A DNA stretch of 64,000 nt from positions 310,001 to 374,000 of the forward strand of contig NZ_BDAX01000009.1 of the NCBI RefSeq assembly GCF_001612665.1, read 5' to 3'. Below the pieces are notes generated by a model. The model saw nothing but the letters and a program-made list of their open reading frames with translations, ran no database searches and had not been told where the DNA came from. This DNA is from Nocardia alba NBRC 108234. Its GTDB lineage: Bacteria; Actinomycetota; Actinomycetes; Mycobacteriales; Mycobacteriaceae. Both the position numbers and the translations under genes were made by a program. Of this stretch, positions 53,779-64,000 are shown piece after piece; the first letter of the stretch is position 1; the number at the start of each line of letters is the position of its first letter.

Positions 53779-54203
53779 CGCCGTCGCCTCCTCGAACTCG
53801 GGCCGATCTCCGTGATCGATCCCGCTCGGTAACGGTGCGCCGGGTCGAGGGCCGCCGGTATCGCTTCGACCTGCGGTTACGACAACTCACATGCGTATGT
53901 CGGCGAATGCTGGTGCGGGCCATCGCAAAATTTCCGGAGTGGGCGGTCATCGCCACATCGGTCGAGCGGTCGTTGCGTGGGAGCAAGCCGACAGTGGTTC
54001 GGGTGGAGCTGGTTTGCGCGGTGACATAGGCGACCGTATGGTTTCGCCCAGGCGGGAGGGTGTCGTGAACAACCCAGATACTCAGTGCTGGAATGGATTT
54101 CGCGATCCAGCCGGTTCTCGCTCGCCAGGCTCTCGTCATCGCACCAGCCGGTGCGTGGCGTCGCCGACTCTGTAGCAGACCCGATTCGATCTGGAGTTAT
54201 TCA
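53779..54203. other. Intergenic region without a convincing gene
   Basis: About 425 nt between the YdcF-type gene and a small secreted peptide gene. Short frames on both strands (for example 53835-54029 plus and 53756-54139 minus) have Arg/Ser/Thr-rich translations and no ribosome-binding site. It probably holds the promoters of the two divergent flanking genes. Confidence 0.5.
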
Positions 54204-54407
54204 GTGTCCTTCCGCAGCACCATCCGTACCGCGATGACCAGTGCCGTCCTCATGTCCGCAGTGATCGTGGGCGCGGCCGCACCTGCCACCGCTGACGTCG
54301 CACCTGTCCAGGCAGAGTCCTCCACCCCCGACACCGGCTCGGCGACCGGTAGCGCGACCGCGTTGCTGGACATCATCACCTGCCCCTTTGTCAGGACGAA
54401 GTGCTGA
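54204..54407 (+). CDS. Small secreted peptide
   Basis: A 67-residue protein starting at GTG 54204, 7 nt after CTGGAG. The first 31 residues form a clean Sec signal peptide ending in APATA. The predicted mature form is only ~36 residues, acidic and Ser/Thr-rich, with two Cys in the last ten residues (ITCPFVRTKC) that could form a small disulfide loop. No family is recognised. The longer frame from 54093 has no support. Confidence 0.65.
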   Translation: MSFRSTIRTAMTSAVLMSAVIVGAAAPATADVAPVQAESSTPDTGSATGSATALLDIITCPFVRTKC

Positions 54408-54456
54408 CCGCTGCGCGACGCTCAGCACCGATCGGGCGGCGTGGACAGAACTGCCG

Positions 54457-54690
54457 TCAGCCCGGGCTCAGGACGAGGTAGAGAACCAGGGCGGCGGTGA
54501 AGATGGCGATCAGCGCGAGGGTCGACCATCGTGGCCTGCCGAGGTGGATCACACCGTGGTGGACGCCGAGAAGGCCGGGCGCGACGACCGGGTCGATATG
54601 GCGGTGCGGCATCGGGGGTGTCGGGGCATCGGCTCCCGCACTCGGGCCGCTACCCGACGAATCGACTTCCGAGCCTTCACCGTCCGCCAT
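54457..54690 (-). CDS. Small tail-anchored membrane protein
   Basis: A 77-residue protein. The N-terminal ~55 residues are hydrophilic and Gly/Ser/Pro/His-rich (PMPHRHIDPVV). A single C-terminal transmembrane helix (STLALIAIFTAALVLYLVL) ends three residues before the stop. It resembles small conserved actinobacterial membrane proteins of unknown role. It is convergent with the secreted peptide gene, 49 nt apart. Confidence 0.65.
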   Translation of the reverse strand: MADGEGSEVDSSGSGPSAGADAPTPPMPHRHIDPVVAPGLLGVHHGVIHLGRPRWSTLALIAIFTAALVLYLVLSPG

Positions 54691-54788
54691 GATTCGACAG
54701 TAACCCGGAGTCGTCGGATTCGGAGCGGGTTCCTCTCCGCCGCGCGTGTACACCCTGATGGGCGTGGGCGCGCGGCGGATGCCGACCG

Positions 54789-56780
<1,992 letters not shown>

Positions 56781-56874
56781 CGGGCCATCCTACGAGCGCG
56801 CGCCGGGCGCGCAGTCCGTCGACCGGAGCCGACGGCGGCCGATGCCGAAGTTGCGCACCTGTGGATAACTCGAT

Positions 56875-57660
56875 TCACCCGCGCAAACGGCCGAGGACCT
56901 CGTCGTGGAGCAGACCGTTCGACGCCACGGCGTCACCGCCGTGCGGGCCGGATCGCCCGTCCAGGGAGGTGAACACGCCACCCGCCTCACGAACCAGGAT
57001 GTCGAGGGCGGCCAGGTCCCACAGTGAGACCTCCGGCTCGGCGGCGATATCGACCGCACCCTCCGCGACCAGGCAGTAGTTGAAGAAGTCGCCGTAGCCG
57101 CGGACCCGCCACACCGCATCGGTGAGGTCGATGAACTTCTCGCGCAGGCCACGCTCGTGCCAGCCGGACAGACTGGAGAAGGCCAGGCTCGCCGCATCGA
57201 CATCGGCGACCGCCGACACCGAGATCGGCTTGGGGGCGCCGGGGTGGACCTGCGCCCAGGCACCCGAACCGGCGGCGGCCCACCAGCGCCTGCCCAGTGC
57301 CGGCGCGCTCACGACGCCGACCACAGGGACACCGTCTTCCAGCAGCGAGATCAGGCTGGCCCAGACCGGAACGCGGCGGACGAAGTTCTTGGTGCCGTCG
57401 ATCGGGTCGACCACCCACTGCCTGCCGCTGAACTCGACGTCACCGCCGAACTCCTCGCCCAGGACGGCGTCGGTGGGGCGCTCCTCGGCGAGGACGCGGC
57501 GGATCATCTGCTCGACCGCCAGATCGGCGTCCGAGACGGGGGTGAGGTCGGGCTTGGCGTCGACCTGGAGGTCGACGGCGCCGAAGCGGTCGTGTGAGAT
57601 GGCGTCGGCCTGGTCGGCCAATCGCAGGGCGAGGTCCAGGTCAGCGGAGTAGGCAGCCAC
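56875..57660 (-). CDS. hisN: Histidinol-phosphatase, inositol-monophosphatase type (HisN)
   Basis: A 261-residue Mg2+-dependent phosphatase with the IMPase metal motifs GEEFGG (residues ~68-73), [12 protein letters not shown] and SLWDLAAL. The Arg-containing segment after DGTKNF is typical of actinobacterial HisN, which removes phosphate from L-histidinol phosphate in histidine synthesis. The GTG start lies 6 nt downstream of a TACACT -10-like element, so the transcript may be leaderless. Confidence 0.92.
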   Translation of the reverse strand: MAAYSADLDLALRLADQADAISHDRFGAVDLQVDAKPDLTPVSDADLAVEQMIRRVLAEERPTDAVLGEEFGGDVEFSGRQWVVDPIDGTKNFVRRVPVWASLISLLEDGVPVVGVVSAPALGRRWWAAAGSGAWAQVHPGAPKPISVSAVADVDAASLAFSSLSGWHERGLREKFIDLTDAVWRVRGYGDFFNYCLVAEGAVDIAAEPEVSLWDLAALDILVREAGGVFTSLDGRSGPHGGDAVASNGLLHDEVLGRLRG

Positions 57661-57666
57661 GGGGAA

Positions 57667-57672
57667 AGTGTA
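57667..57672 (-). promoter_or_regulatory. Possible -10 of a leaderless hisN transcript
   Basis: TACACT on the minus strand ends 6 nt before the hisN GTG, and no ribosome-binding site is seen. The arrangement matches other candidate leaderless genes in this window. Confidence 0.35.
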
Positions 57673-57950
57673 TTTGGGCGGTGATCCGTCACGAGTTCGG
57701 GACCGGCTTCGGTGTTCAGGCGCCGTCCGTGTGGTGAGTGCGAGATAGGGGACTCGAATTCGCCGTCGATGGCGGGTTCATCGCTTTCGCGGATCCGCTG
57801 GGTCGAACTCGGCGCGGACGGCACCGCAGTGCGCATATCCTGGCAATACCAGTTGGCCACTCGAATCACGTGTGCCGTTGGTTTGTCGCTCCGGAGCGCG
57901 AATCGGGTCGAGCGCTTAGCGCGACAGCGATGATTTGCGAGGGTAACGAA

Positions 57951-59246
57951 ATGGAAGACCTCGAGCGTGCATCACTTGCCGCGCTGTGGTGGCAGCACAT
58001 CGTCTCCGATGGCGATGCGCCACTCTCAGCAGGGGAAGTAGTGCCGCAGGTACTCGCCGATTCGGTGGAAGAATTGTCGACCGGATTCGATGCCGAGCCT
58101 TTCGATGCCGCGGTCGGGGAGCGGGTCGGGGCCGCTCTGGTCGCGGCGGGCCTGGTGATGGCCGCCGCGCCCACCGCCGCGGTGCATCCGCTGCGACGCC
58201 TGGCCGAGGCTCGGCACGACCCGCAGGCCCAGCACCGCGTCTCGACCATGCTGTCGGCGGTGGTTCGCGGCCATCGGGACAAAGCGATCACTGTGCCGTC
58301 GACGATTGTGCGCGGTGACCACCCGTCCCACGCGGTGACCGAGCGATTGTTGCGGGTGGCGTTGGACAATGCGGCGGTCGCTGTCGCCATCGGGGATCTC
58401 GACGGAACCGTGCGTTACGCGAATCCGGCCCTGGGCGAATTGTTGGGTGTGCCGCCGGACGCGCTTCATACCGTGTCCGTTTTCGATTTCACCCATCCCG
58501 ACGATGTGGACGACGCCAACGCGGCGTTTCTGGACGGGATCGGAGACCGGTCGGGCACCGCGCGAGTGGAATGCCGGATGGTCCGCACCGACGGTAGGAT
58601 CCGGTGGGCATCGGTAGCCGTGACCTATGTGCCGGGTTCCGACGGTCACCCCGACACGTTCGTCGCGGTCGCCGAGGACGTCACGGAACGACGTCGCCTC
58701 CAGGACGAACTGCACTGGCAGTCCCGCCACGACGTCCTCACCGGATTGGCGAATCGCCGATTGCTCATGGAGCGGATAGCGAACATCGGCACGTCCGCCG
58801 GCCCTGACGCCCGGATAGGGCTGTGTTTCGCCGACATCGACCACTTCAAGCACATCAACGACCGGTACGGGCACGCCGTCGGCGACGAGGTTCTGACAGC
58901 GGTGGCTCACCGGCTACAGACCAGCGTGGTCGACGATGAGCACACCATCGCGCGGATCGGCGGCGACGAGTTCGTCGTCCTGGTCACCCCGCCGGCCGAC
59001 GACGCGCGGGTCGCGGAGGTAGCCGATGCCCTGCTGTCCTCGCTGACGACGCCGATCGTCGTCGGACCGCACACTCTGCCTGTGTCCCTCAGCATCGGGG
59101 TGGTGATCGCCGATGCCTCGAGCCGACCCGCGACCACGCTGCTCGATCACGCCGACAGTGCGCTGTATCGGGCGAAGGCCGACGGCAGAGACCGGTGGGC
59201 GTTTCGGGGCGCGGGCACTGATATCGGACCCTCCGACCTGCGGTAG
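57951..59246 (+). CDS. PAS-GGDEF diguanylate cyclase
   Basis: A 431-residue soluble cyclase. Residues 1-~125 form a helical N-terminal domain of unknown type. A PAS domain covers ~132-250, and a GGDEF domain with intact GGDEF (337-341) covers ~255-420. The RxxD product-inhibition site five residues ahead of GGDEF is absent (DDEH). It should make cyclic di-GMP in response to a signal at the PAS domain. ATG 57951 follows GCGAGGG and is preferred over the open frame to 57738. It converges on the second conservon. Confidence 0.94.
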   Translation: MEDLERASLAALWWQHIVSDGDAPLSAGEVVPQVLADSVEELSTGFDAEPFDAAVGERVGAALVAAGLVMAAAPTAAVHPLRRLAEARHDPQAQHRVSTMLSAVVRGHRDKAITVPSTIVRGDHPSHAVTERLLRVALDNAAVAVAIGDLDGTVRYANPALGELLGVPPDALHTVSVFDFTHPDDVDDANAAFLDGIGDRSGTARVECRMVRTDGRIRWASVAVTYVPGSDGHPDTFVAVAEDVTERRRLQDELHWQSRHDVLTGLANRRLLMERIANIGTSAGPDARIGLCFADIDHFKHINDRYGHAVGDEVLTAVAHRLQTSVVDDEHTIARIGGDEFVVLVTPPADDARVAEVADALLSSLTTPIVVGPHTLPVSLSIGVVIADASSRPATTLLDHADSALYRAKADGRDRWAFRGAGTDIGPSDLR

Positions 59247-59270
59247 TGCGTCGACCGACTCCACCGGGGA

Positions 59271-59648
59271 TCAGAGCGCCCGGATCGCCCTGTGCAGCCT
59301 GCGCAGCAGATCCTGGTCACGCGCGGGCTCCGCGGACTGATCGGGCGAGCGGTGTTCGAGCATCCGGTCGTCGATGAGATCGCTGACCAGGATCTTCGTC
59401 GAATTCAACGGCAGCCCGAGCTGTGCGGCGACCTCAGCGATCGACAACGGCGTGCGGCTGAGTTGGAGGATCCGCGCGTACTCCGGTTCGGGACGACGTG
59501 GTCGTACGCCCCCACTCACGTTCACGACGAGGGTGATGATGTCCAGTTCCGGCCGCGCGTTCCTCGACCGCCCCTGCGTGAGCGCGTAGAGGCGGACGAC
59601 GGGTCCCGCCTCCGCGTCGTACCAGGACTCACGCTCGTCATCGGTCAT
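59271..59648 (-). CDS. DUF742 protein of a second conservon
   Basis: A 125-residue DUF742 protein (VVRLYALTQGR at the N-terminus, then a winged-helix region with LPLNSTKILVSDLIDDRML). It is the last gene of this operon; no GTPase or P450 follows, and the convergent GGDEF gene ends 24 nt away. The ATG overlaps the roadblock stop (ATGA). Confidence 0.92.
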   Translation of the reverse strand: MTDDERESWYDAEAGPVVRLYALTQGRSRNARPELDIITLVVNVSGGVRPRRPEPEYARILQLSRTPLSIAEVAAQLGLPLNSTKILVSDLIDDRMLEHRSPDQSAEPARDQDLLRRLHRAIRAL

Positions 59649-60067
59649 GGCTGTCGCGAATCGACCTGATCCGCCCCGGGACGTGAACCGACGCCGAGGT
59701 GAGCCCCGACGCGCTGGACGGTCTGGTTCATCTCGTAGGCGACCATTCCCATGTCGGCGGTCTCCAGAGTCAGCAGGGCCAGGCAGGCGTTCTCACCGGC
59801 GGCTGTGATGCACAGGATCGCCTCGTCCAGTTCCACCACGGTCTGGCAGACGCCGCCGACATCGAAGTGCGCTCCCGCGCTGCGTGCGATGCCGTGCAGG
59901 GTCGAGGCCATCGCGGCGAAGCGTTCCGCGTCGGGCTGGTCCATCGCCGCACAGCGACCGAGGAGCAGTCCGTCGGTGGACAGCACGACCGCGAATCGAA
60001 CACCGGGGAGTCGTTCGACGAGATCATCGAGCAACCAGTCGAGACTACGGGCTGGAGAGGTGGTCAC
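59645..60067 (-). CDS. Roadblock/LC7 protein of a second conservon
   Basis: A 140-residue roadblock/LC7 protein (SLDWLLDDLVERLPGV, FAVVLSTDGLLLG). It overlaps the sensor gene by 23 nt and the DUF742 gene by 4 nt. With no cognate GTPase gene in the cluster it must partner a GTPase coded elsewhere, possibly one from another conservon. Confidence 0.94.
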   Translation of the reverse strand: MTTSPARSLDWLLDDLVERLPGVRFAVVLSTDGLLLGRCAAMDQPDAERFAAMASTLHGIARSAGAHFDVGGVCQTVVELDEAILCITAAGENACLALLTLETADMGMVAYEMNQTVQRVGAHLGVGSRPGADQVDSRQP

Positions 60068-62438
60068 CGGTGCCTTCTTGTCGATCGGACTCCTGGGTGG
60101 AGTGGTCTGTATCCACGCGATTGGCGCGGCCCTGTTTGGTGCCGTTCTCGATCGCCGACATCAGCGTGCGGGCTTCCTCCGCGGACCGCTGGCGCGGTGC
60201 CCGAGTCCGGGGCGGGTCCGGCACCGGTGCGGCGGCGGATTCGGTGGCGGTGCTCCGACGTCGAGGTAGAACGGGCTTGTGGGCAGTTATCGGCGCCCGG
60301 TCGGCCACCTCCGGCGCGACCGCGGCGACCGGCTGGGGCGTGACAGCGGGTCGCGGCAATTCTCGCGGGACCGCTGCGGGGACCTCCTCGGCCGGGAGCT
60401 CGGCATCGGTCGCGATCAGCGAGGTCGGGATCAGCACGATCGCCTTGACGCCGCCGTAGTCGGATTCGGTCAGCCGAACCGAGATGCCCTGTCGCTGTGA
60501 CAGCTTCGCGACCACGAACAGCCCCAGGCGCGCGTCGCCCGACAGCGCGGCGACGCTGAAGTCGGGCGGCTCCGCCAGCAGCGCGTTGCGTTCGGCGAAG
60601 ACCTCGCTCGACATCCCGAGTCCCTGGTCGATGATCTCGATGGCCACGCCTTTGCCGACATGGCCCGCCGAGATATTCACCCGCGACTGCGGTGGTGAGA
60701 AGGCGGTGGCGTTGTCGGTGAGCTCCGCGATCAGGTGGATCACGTCGGTCACCGCACCACCGATGATGCTCAGCTCGGGCAGTTTCCCGGTTTGGATCCT
60801 GGTGTAGTCCAGACTCTCCGCCACGGCGCCGCGCACCACGTCGATCAACGGCACCGGATTGCGCCAGCGCCTGCCCGGCTGCTCATCGCCCAGAATGAGC
60901 AGATTCTCGGCGTTGCGGCGGGTACGCGTGGCCAGGTGGTCGAGCTTGAAAAGGACATCGAGCTTGTCCGGGTCGTCTTCCTTGCGTTCGGCGACATCGA
61001 GGAGGGCGAGCTGGCGGTGCACGATGACCTGGCTGCGGTGGGCGATATTGAGGAACACCGCGTTGACCCCGGACCTGGTCTTGGATTCGGCGACCGCGGC
61101 GGTGACCGCGGAGGAGTTGGCCCGGTTGACGGCGTCGGCGATCTGGCCGAGCTCGTCGGTCCCGAAGTCCAGCGCCGTGATCTCGATATCGCTGTCGGTC
61201 GGCTTCCCCTCGGCGAGGGCGCGGATGGTCCCGGGCAGTTGCACGTCGGCGAGTACCAGCGTCTGCTCGCGCAATCGGCGCATCCGCCGGATGAGCCGGT
61301 TGCTCATCCAGAGCGCCGCCGAGAACGCCAGCAACGTGAGCAGGGTGATCGCGATCGCGCCGTAGAGCGAATCCCGCTCGCGCGCCGTTCCCGCGGCGAT
61401 GGCGTTGCGGTGCGAGTCAGCACTTTGACCTCGCCACAATTCGAACAACTCCGACCGGATCTCCGTGGTGGCCGAGGTCCAATCCGCGATGCTCAGCGGA
61501 AGTACGGCGGTACTCGGCTGAGGGTTTCGCCGAGCGCTCGTGCTCGACGCCGTGCCGCTCGCGGTCTCCTCCGACGTCGAACCCGTTGTCTCGTCCGTGG
61601 CTGTCACCCCACGGCGGATGAAGGCATCGGCCATGGCGGTGAACTGTTGCCAGGCTGGGCCGGTGACGATCGTGCGGAGCTGTTCCTGTCGTTGCCCCGA
61701 CAGAACGGTATTCGCGTAGGCCAGTTCGGCGCGCGCATCGCCGGTATTGCGGGCGAAATCCGCGAGCTGGGTGCTCGTGACCCGGTTGGTGAGCATCGCC
61801 GTCGTGCTGATGCTGTGTGCCTTCGACATCGCCTCGCCGGCACGGAGCATGGGGATCGCGCGCACCATGTCGACCGCGATGGCGGCATCGGGCGCGACTG
61901 TCGCGGAGATCAGACTGCCCGAGACGATCGTGTCGATGATCATGCTGAACGCGTCGAAGACCTGTTCGGGCGGCATCGCACGCGCGTCGATCCCGCCGCG
62001 CAGCATCGGCATCGAGGCGTAGAGCTGGTCGAAACCGGCCATGTCGTCGATGAGTTCGGGCCGTGTGTCACGTGAGCCCTGACCGAACGTGAGCAGGAAC
62101 GCCAGCGCGCTGTCGGAATTCTTTCTCGCCGCGGTCAGCGCGCCCGACGCCGATTCATCGCCGGCCAGGACGAGTATCGACGCGGTGCGCTCGGTCTGGA
62201 ACGCTTCGATCATCGCGATCGCGGGCGCTGTCGTCTGCCTCGCGAACTCTGCCCAATCCTTGGACTTGCGTCCATCTTTGATCAGGTAGCCCGCGGCCCC
62301 GAGGCCCATCCCCAACAGGGCGACGCTGGGGATGAGGACGATGATCAGCAACCTCGCACGCACACCTAACGGTTTGCGCCACCACCCGGGTTTGCCCACC
62401 GCGACCGAGGAACTCCGGGAAAACCTGCTGCCAAACAC
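60045..62438 (-). CDS. Conservon-type sensor with nitrate/nitrite-sensing-like ectodomain and histidine-kinase ATPase
   Basis: A 797-residue membrane sensor. TM1 lies at about residues 30-52 and TM2 at about 364-384. They enclose a ~300-residue helical extracellular domain of the nitrate/nitrite-sensing (NIT) type, which starts with ERTASILVLAGD. A HAMP-like linker and a GHKL ATPase domain follow (N-box LTDNATAFSPP; G-box region DQGLGMS). The last ~130 residues are a Pro/Arg-rich tail. The start is GTG 62438; GTG 62399 is an alternative. Nitrate itself as the ligand is not proven. Confidence 0.9.
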   Translation of the reverse strand: MFGSRFSRSSSVAVGKPGWWRKPLGVRARLLIIVLIPSVALLGMGLGAAGYLIKDGRKSKDWAEFARQTTAPAIAMIEAFQTERTASILVLAGDESASGALTAARKNSDSALAFLLTFGQGSRDTRPELIDDMAGFDQLYASMPMLRGGIDARAMPPEQVFDAFSMIIDTIVSGSLISATVAPDAAIAVDMVRAIPMLRAGEAMSKAHSISTTAMLTNRVTSTQLADFARNTGDARAELAYANTVLSGQRQEQLRTIVTGPAWQQFTAMADAFIRRGVTATDETTGSTSEETASGTASSTSARRNPQPSTAVLPLSIADWTSATTEIRSELFELWRGQSADSHRNAIAAGTARERDSLYGAIAITLLTLLAFSAALWMSNRLIRRMRRLREQTLVLADVQLPGTIRALAEGKPTDSDIEITALDFGTDELGQIADAVNRANSSAVTAAVAESKTRSGVNAVFLNIAHRSQVIVHRQLALLDVAERKEDDPDKLDVLFKLDHLATRTRRNAENLLILGDEQPGRRWRNPVPLIDVVRGAVAESLDYTRIQTGKLPELSIIGGAVTDVIHLIAELTDNATAFSPPQSRVNISAGHVGKGVAIEIIDQGLGMSSEVFAERNALLAEPPDFSVAALSGDARLGLFVVAKLSQRQGISVRLTESDYGGVKAIVLIPTSLIATDAELPAEEVPAAVPRELPRPAVTPQPVAAVAPEVADRAPITAHKPVLPRRRSTATESAAAPVPDPPRTRAPRQRSAEEARTLMSAIENGTKQGRANRVDTDHSTQESDRQEGTGDHLSSP

Positions 62439-62805
62439 CGATGATCGAGCCTACTTCTGGACGCTATCGCCCCTATGGGATCAGCTCGCGCAACGCGAGC
62501 CGTCCCGACTGTGTTCAGCGTCACTGTAATCACGGGTAATCGAGTTACGCAACGGGTGTTCACGCTACTGACTAGTCAGTTATGCCCGCGACAAGAGTGA
62601 TTGCGGTGTGACTCTAGGTCCGGTTCGGGGGCCTGTGTGATTCGTTTCAGTTGCGGCCAGTTCCGATGTGTTGCATGCTCCTTCGTCGCAAACTTTCGCG
62701 AATCTATCTGTGCGGCAATTTCTTTGGCCGAGAAGTGCGGCGAGTCATCCGGACGGTTCCGAGCCTGTCGAGATGACCCCCGGGTGGCCGCAGTCGTGTG
62801 GTCGG
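62439..62805. other. Intergenic region upstream of the second conservon
   Basis: About 367 nt without a supported gene. It is less GC-rich than the flanks. It contains the 14-bp palindrome at 62567-62580 and must include the conservon promoter and the end of the FMN reductase transcript. No clear terminator was seen. Confidence 0.55.
62567..62580. promoter_or_regulatory. Perfect 14-bp palindrome ACTGACTAGTCAGT
   Basis: A perfect palindrome with the TGACTAGTCA core typical of TetR-family operators, 129 nt upstream of the second conservon sensor. No TetR gene lies nearby, so a distant regulator is implied. Confidence 0.55.
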
Positions 62806-63387
62806 TCAGGACGCGATCGGGGCCGACCGGGCTGCGACCAGTGCCTTTGTCCACCAGTGCAACTGATCGAGGAGGGCCGCGGCGGCAGCTCCTGGTTCCT
62901 GCGGGTCGCGAAGCCGGCCTGCCTCGTCGAAGAGAAGGTAGTAGCGCGGGAACGAGACGTAGTTGCGGACGGTGTGCGCGTTGAGTTCGTTGAAGACCTG
63001 GCGCAGGTGCTCGATGGCCAGGAGGCCGCCGGAGCCGCCGCTGTAGCCGACGAAACCGATCGCCTTGGCATCCCACTGGGTGAAGTGCCAGTCGATGGCG
63101 GCCTTGAGGGCGGCGGGGTAGCTGCGGTTGTAGTCGGGAGTGACGATGACATAGGCGTCGGCGGCGGCCAGACGATCGGTGAGATCGCGCATGTCGGCGG
63201 GACGAACGGGGTCGGGGTCGAGCGCGGGCGGCACGGCGGGCAGGGCGGGCAGGGCGGTGTCGGCGAGGTCGATGATGTCGACGTCGAAACGGTCGTCGAC
63301 CTGCTGGGCGAACCAATTCGCGACCACGGGACCGAATCGGCCTTCGCGGACGCTGCCGATGATGATCGCGAGCTTCAGTGTGGACAC
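62806..63387 (-). CDS. NADPH-dependent FMN reductase (flavodoxin-like)
   Basis: A 193-residue flavoprotein of the NADPH-dependent FMN reductase family. The FMN phosphate loop is IGSVREGRFG (residues ~10-19), and the TPDYNRSYPAALK and GYSGGSGG segments follow. Members reduce FMN, quinones or azo/nitro compounds. The GTG at 63387 lies just behind GGAGGAC. It is divergent from an MmyB-type regulator, a common pairing for stress-induced reductases. Confidence 0.92.
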   Translation of the reverse strand: MSTLKLAIIIGSVREGRFGPVVANWFAQQVDDRFDVDIIDLADTALPALPAVPPALDPDPVRPADMRDLTDRLAAADAYVIVTPDYNRSYPAALKAAIDWHFTQWDAKAIGFVGYSGGSGGLLAIEHLRQVFNELNAHTVRNYVSFPRYYLLFDEAGRLRDPQEPGAAAAALLDQLHWWTKALVAARSAPIAS

Positions 63388-63472
63388 GATGTCCTCCTCT
63401 TCGTCGATCCGGCCCGATCGGCCGGTACGACCCAATCTCGCGGACCGCGAACATCGCAGGGAGACCACGCTG

Positions 63473-63497
63473 AGAGTGGTAGTGGCACGGCCACTCT
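63473..63497. promoter_or_regulatory. Inverted repeat in the FMN reductase / regulator gap
   Basis: AGAGTGG (63473-63479) and CCACTCT (63491-63497) form 7-bp arms, and AGTGG (63481-63485) with CCACT (63491-63495) gives a nested, tighter repeat. It is the likely operator of the regulator starting at 63529. Confidence 0.5.
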
Positions 63498-63528
63498 GCG
63501 CGGCGCCGCGCTGGGTACCGTGGAAGAG

Positions 63529-64000
63529 GTGAGCGACAACGAACTCGGGCTGTTCCTGCGGACCCGCCGCGAAGCGGTCTCCCCCGCCGAGGTCGGTCTG
63601 CCCGCCGGACCACGCAGGCGCACGCCGGGTCTGCGCCGCGCGGAGGTCGCGATGCTGGCCGGGGTCAGCGTCGAATACCTGATCCGGCTCGAGCAAGGTC
63701 GTGACAGCCACCCCTCCGCTCAGGTGTTGTCCGCGCTGGCCGAGACGTTGCGACTGACTCCCCGCGAGCGGGTTCACCTGCACCAACTCAGTAAAGGGGT
63801 GTCCGGGTTCAGTTGTGGCGCCGCGGAGAACGGGCCCAATCGCACGGTGCGTCCGACGATCCTGGCGATCCTCGCCCAGCTCGAACCCGCGCCCGCCGCG
63901 ATCACCAACCGCTGCACCGAGATCCTGGCCTGCACCGAGGGCTACCGGAAACTGATGGCGTCCGCGGGGCTGTTCGAGCAGGGTGAGCCGGCCAATGTGG
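63529..64000 (+). CDS. Helix-turn-helix regulator with MmyB-like domain, 3' end cut by window edge
   Basis: 157 codons are present before the window edge. The N-terminal XRE-type helix-turn-helix reads PGLRRAEVAMLAGVSVEYLIRLEQGR, split over its helices (residues ~36-60). The start of the MmyB-like ligand domain is also visible (TILAILAQLEPAPAAITN). Such regulators control adjacent short-chain reductases, which fits the divergent FMN reductase. The GTG at 63529 follows a TACCGT -10-like element by 7 nt, so it may be leaderless. Confidence 0.88.
   Translation, partial: MSDNELGLFLRTRREAVSPAEVGLPAGPRRRTPGLRRAEVAMLAGVSVEYLIRLEQGRDSHPSAQVLSALAETLRLTPRERVHLHQLSKGVSGFSCGAAENGPNRTVRPTILAILAQLEPAPAAITNRCTEILACTEGYRKLMASAGLFEQGEPANV

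Noticed and set aside
53756..54139. 127-codon minus-strand frame and a 64-codon plus-strand frame in the gap upstream of the secreted peptide
   Set aside because: No ribosome-binding site, no recognisable domain and biased Arg/Thr/Ser composition.
63375..63623. 82-codon minus-strand frame and the long frame 62806-63786 over the FMN reductase promoter
   Set aside because: Both overlap the divergent regulator; the FMN reductase start at GTG 63387 has a good ribosome-binding site.

Overview
The window looks like chromosome of a mycolic-acid-bearing actinomycete, most probably Nocardia. The DNA is GC-rich with strong GC at third codon positions. It encodes an Emb-type arabinosyltransferase, an antigen 85-like mycolyltransferase, LppP/LprE-type and other lipoproteins, an F420-type (LLM) oxidoreductase, a mycothiol-type arsenate reductase, a DesA-type acyl-ACP desaturase and a lipoprotein class A beta-lactamase. 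The tmRNA tag is ADSNQREYALAA. I see no insertion sequence, prophage, integrase or CRISPR array. All assignments rest on reading the sequence; no database search was run.

Layout. 1-3826 (minus) is a five-gene conservon: sensor ATPase, roadblock protein, DUF742 protein, small GTPase and a P450 cut by the window edge, all overlapping by 1-20 nt. 4001-8489 carries a secreted SGNH hydrolase, then a LysR regulator flanked by a class A beta-lactamase and a second penicillin-recognising serine hydrolase. 8530-15888 is an envelope block: a very long Emb protein with two Pro/Gly-rich inserts, a shared terminator, an Ag85-like protein with a Pro/Gly tail, a membrane metallophosphoesterase and an LppP/LprE-type lipoprotein. 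16080-20059 is the Hen1-Pnkp RNA-repair operon. 20165-21994 holds a membrane fatty-acid desaturase and a Phd/VapC toxin-antitoxin pair behind a perfect palindrome.

22070-34229 is accessory metabolism: a Rieske oxygenase and TetR regulator sharing a palindromic operator, an SDR/LLM pair, two secreted or membrane alpha/beta hydrolases, an SDR without its catalytic tyrosine next to an ABATE/CGNR-like regulator, a probable frameshifted gene, and a LysR gene divergent from a GDSL/NmrA pair. 34318-39429 has tRNA-Ala(GGC), a DsbA-like protein, and a same-strand run of two fluoride-channel subunits, phosphoglucomutase and an MFS exporter. 39447-41747 is a drug-exporter/TetR divergon with duplicated operators. 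41805-48672 is a mixed set of small enzymes, regulators and hypotheticals.

48775-52048 contains tmRNA (ssrA) and smpB, the trans-translation pair, separated by two transport genes. 52097-57660 has an acyl-ACP desaturase, a YdcF-type protein, a tiny secreted peptide, RecQ and HisN. 57951-59246 is a PAS-GGDEF diguanylate cyclase. 59271-62438 is a second, shortened conservon (sensor with a nitrate/nitrite-sensing-like ectodomain, roadblock, DUF742) without GTPase or P450. The window ends with an FMN reductase and a divergent MmyB-type regulator cut by the edge.

The points most worth a second look are: the conservon P450 with EVLW in place of the K-helix ExxR; the two conservon architectures in one window; the repeat-bearing Emb/Ag85 pair; a 31-codon in-frame coding-like stretch beyond the desaturase UGA; the frameshifted gene at 31209-31476; and a set of well-defined palindromic operators.
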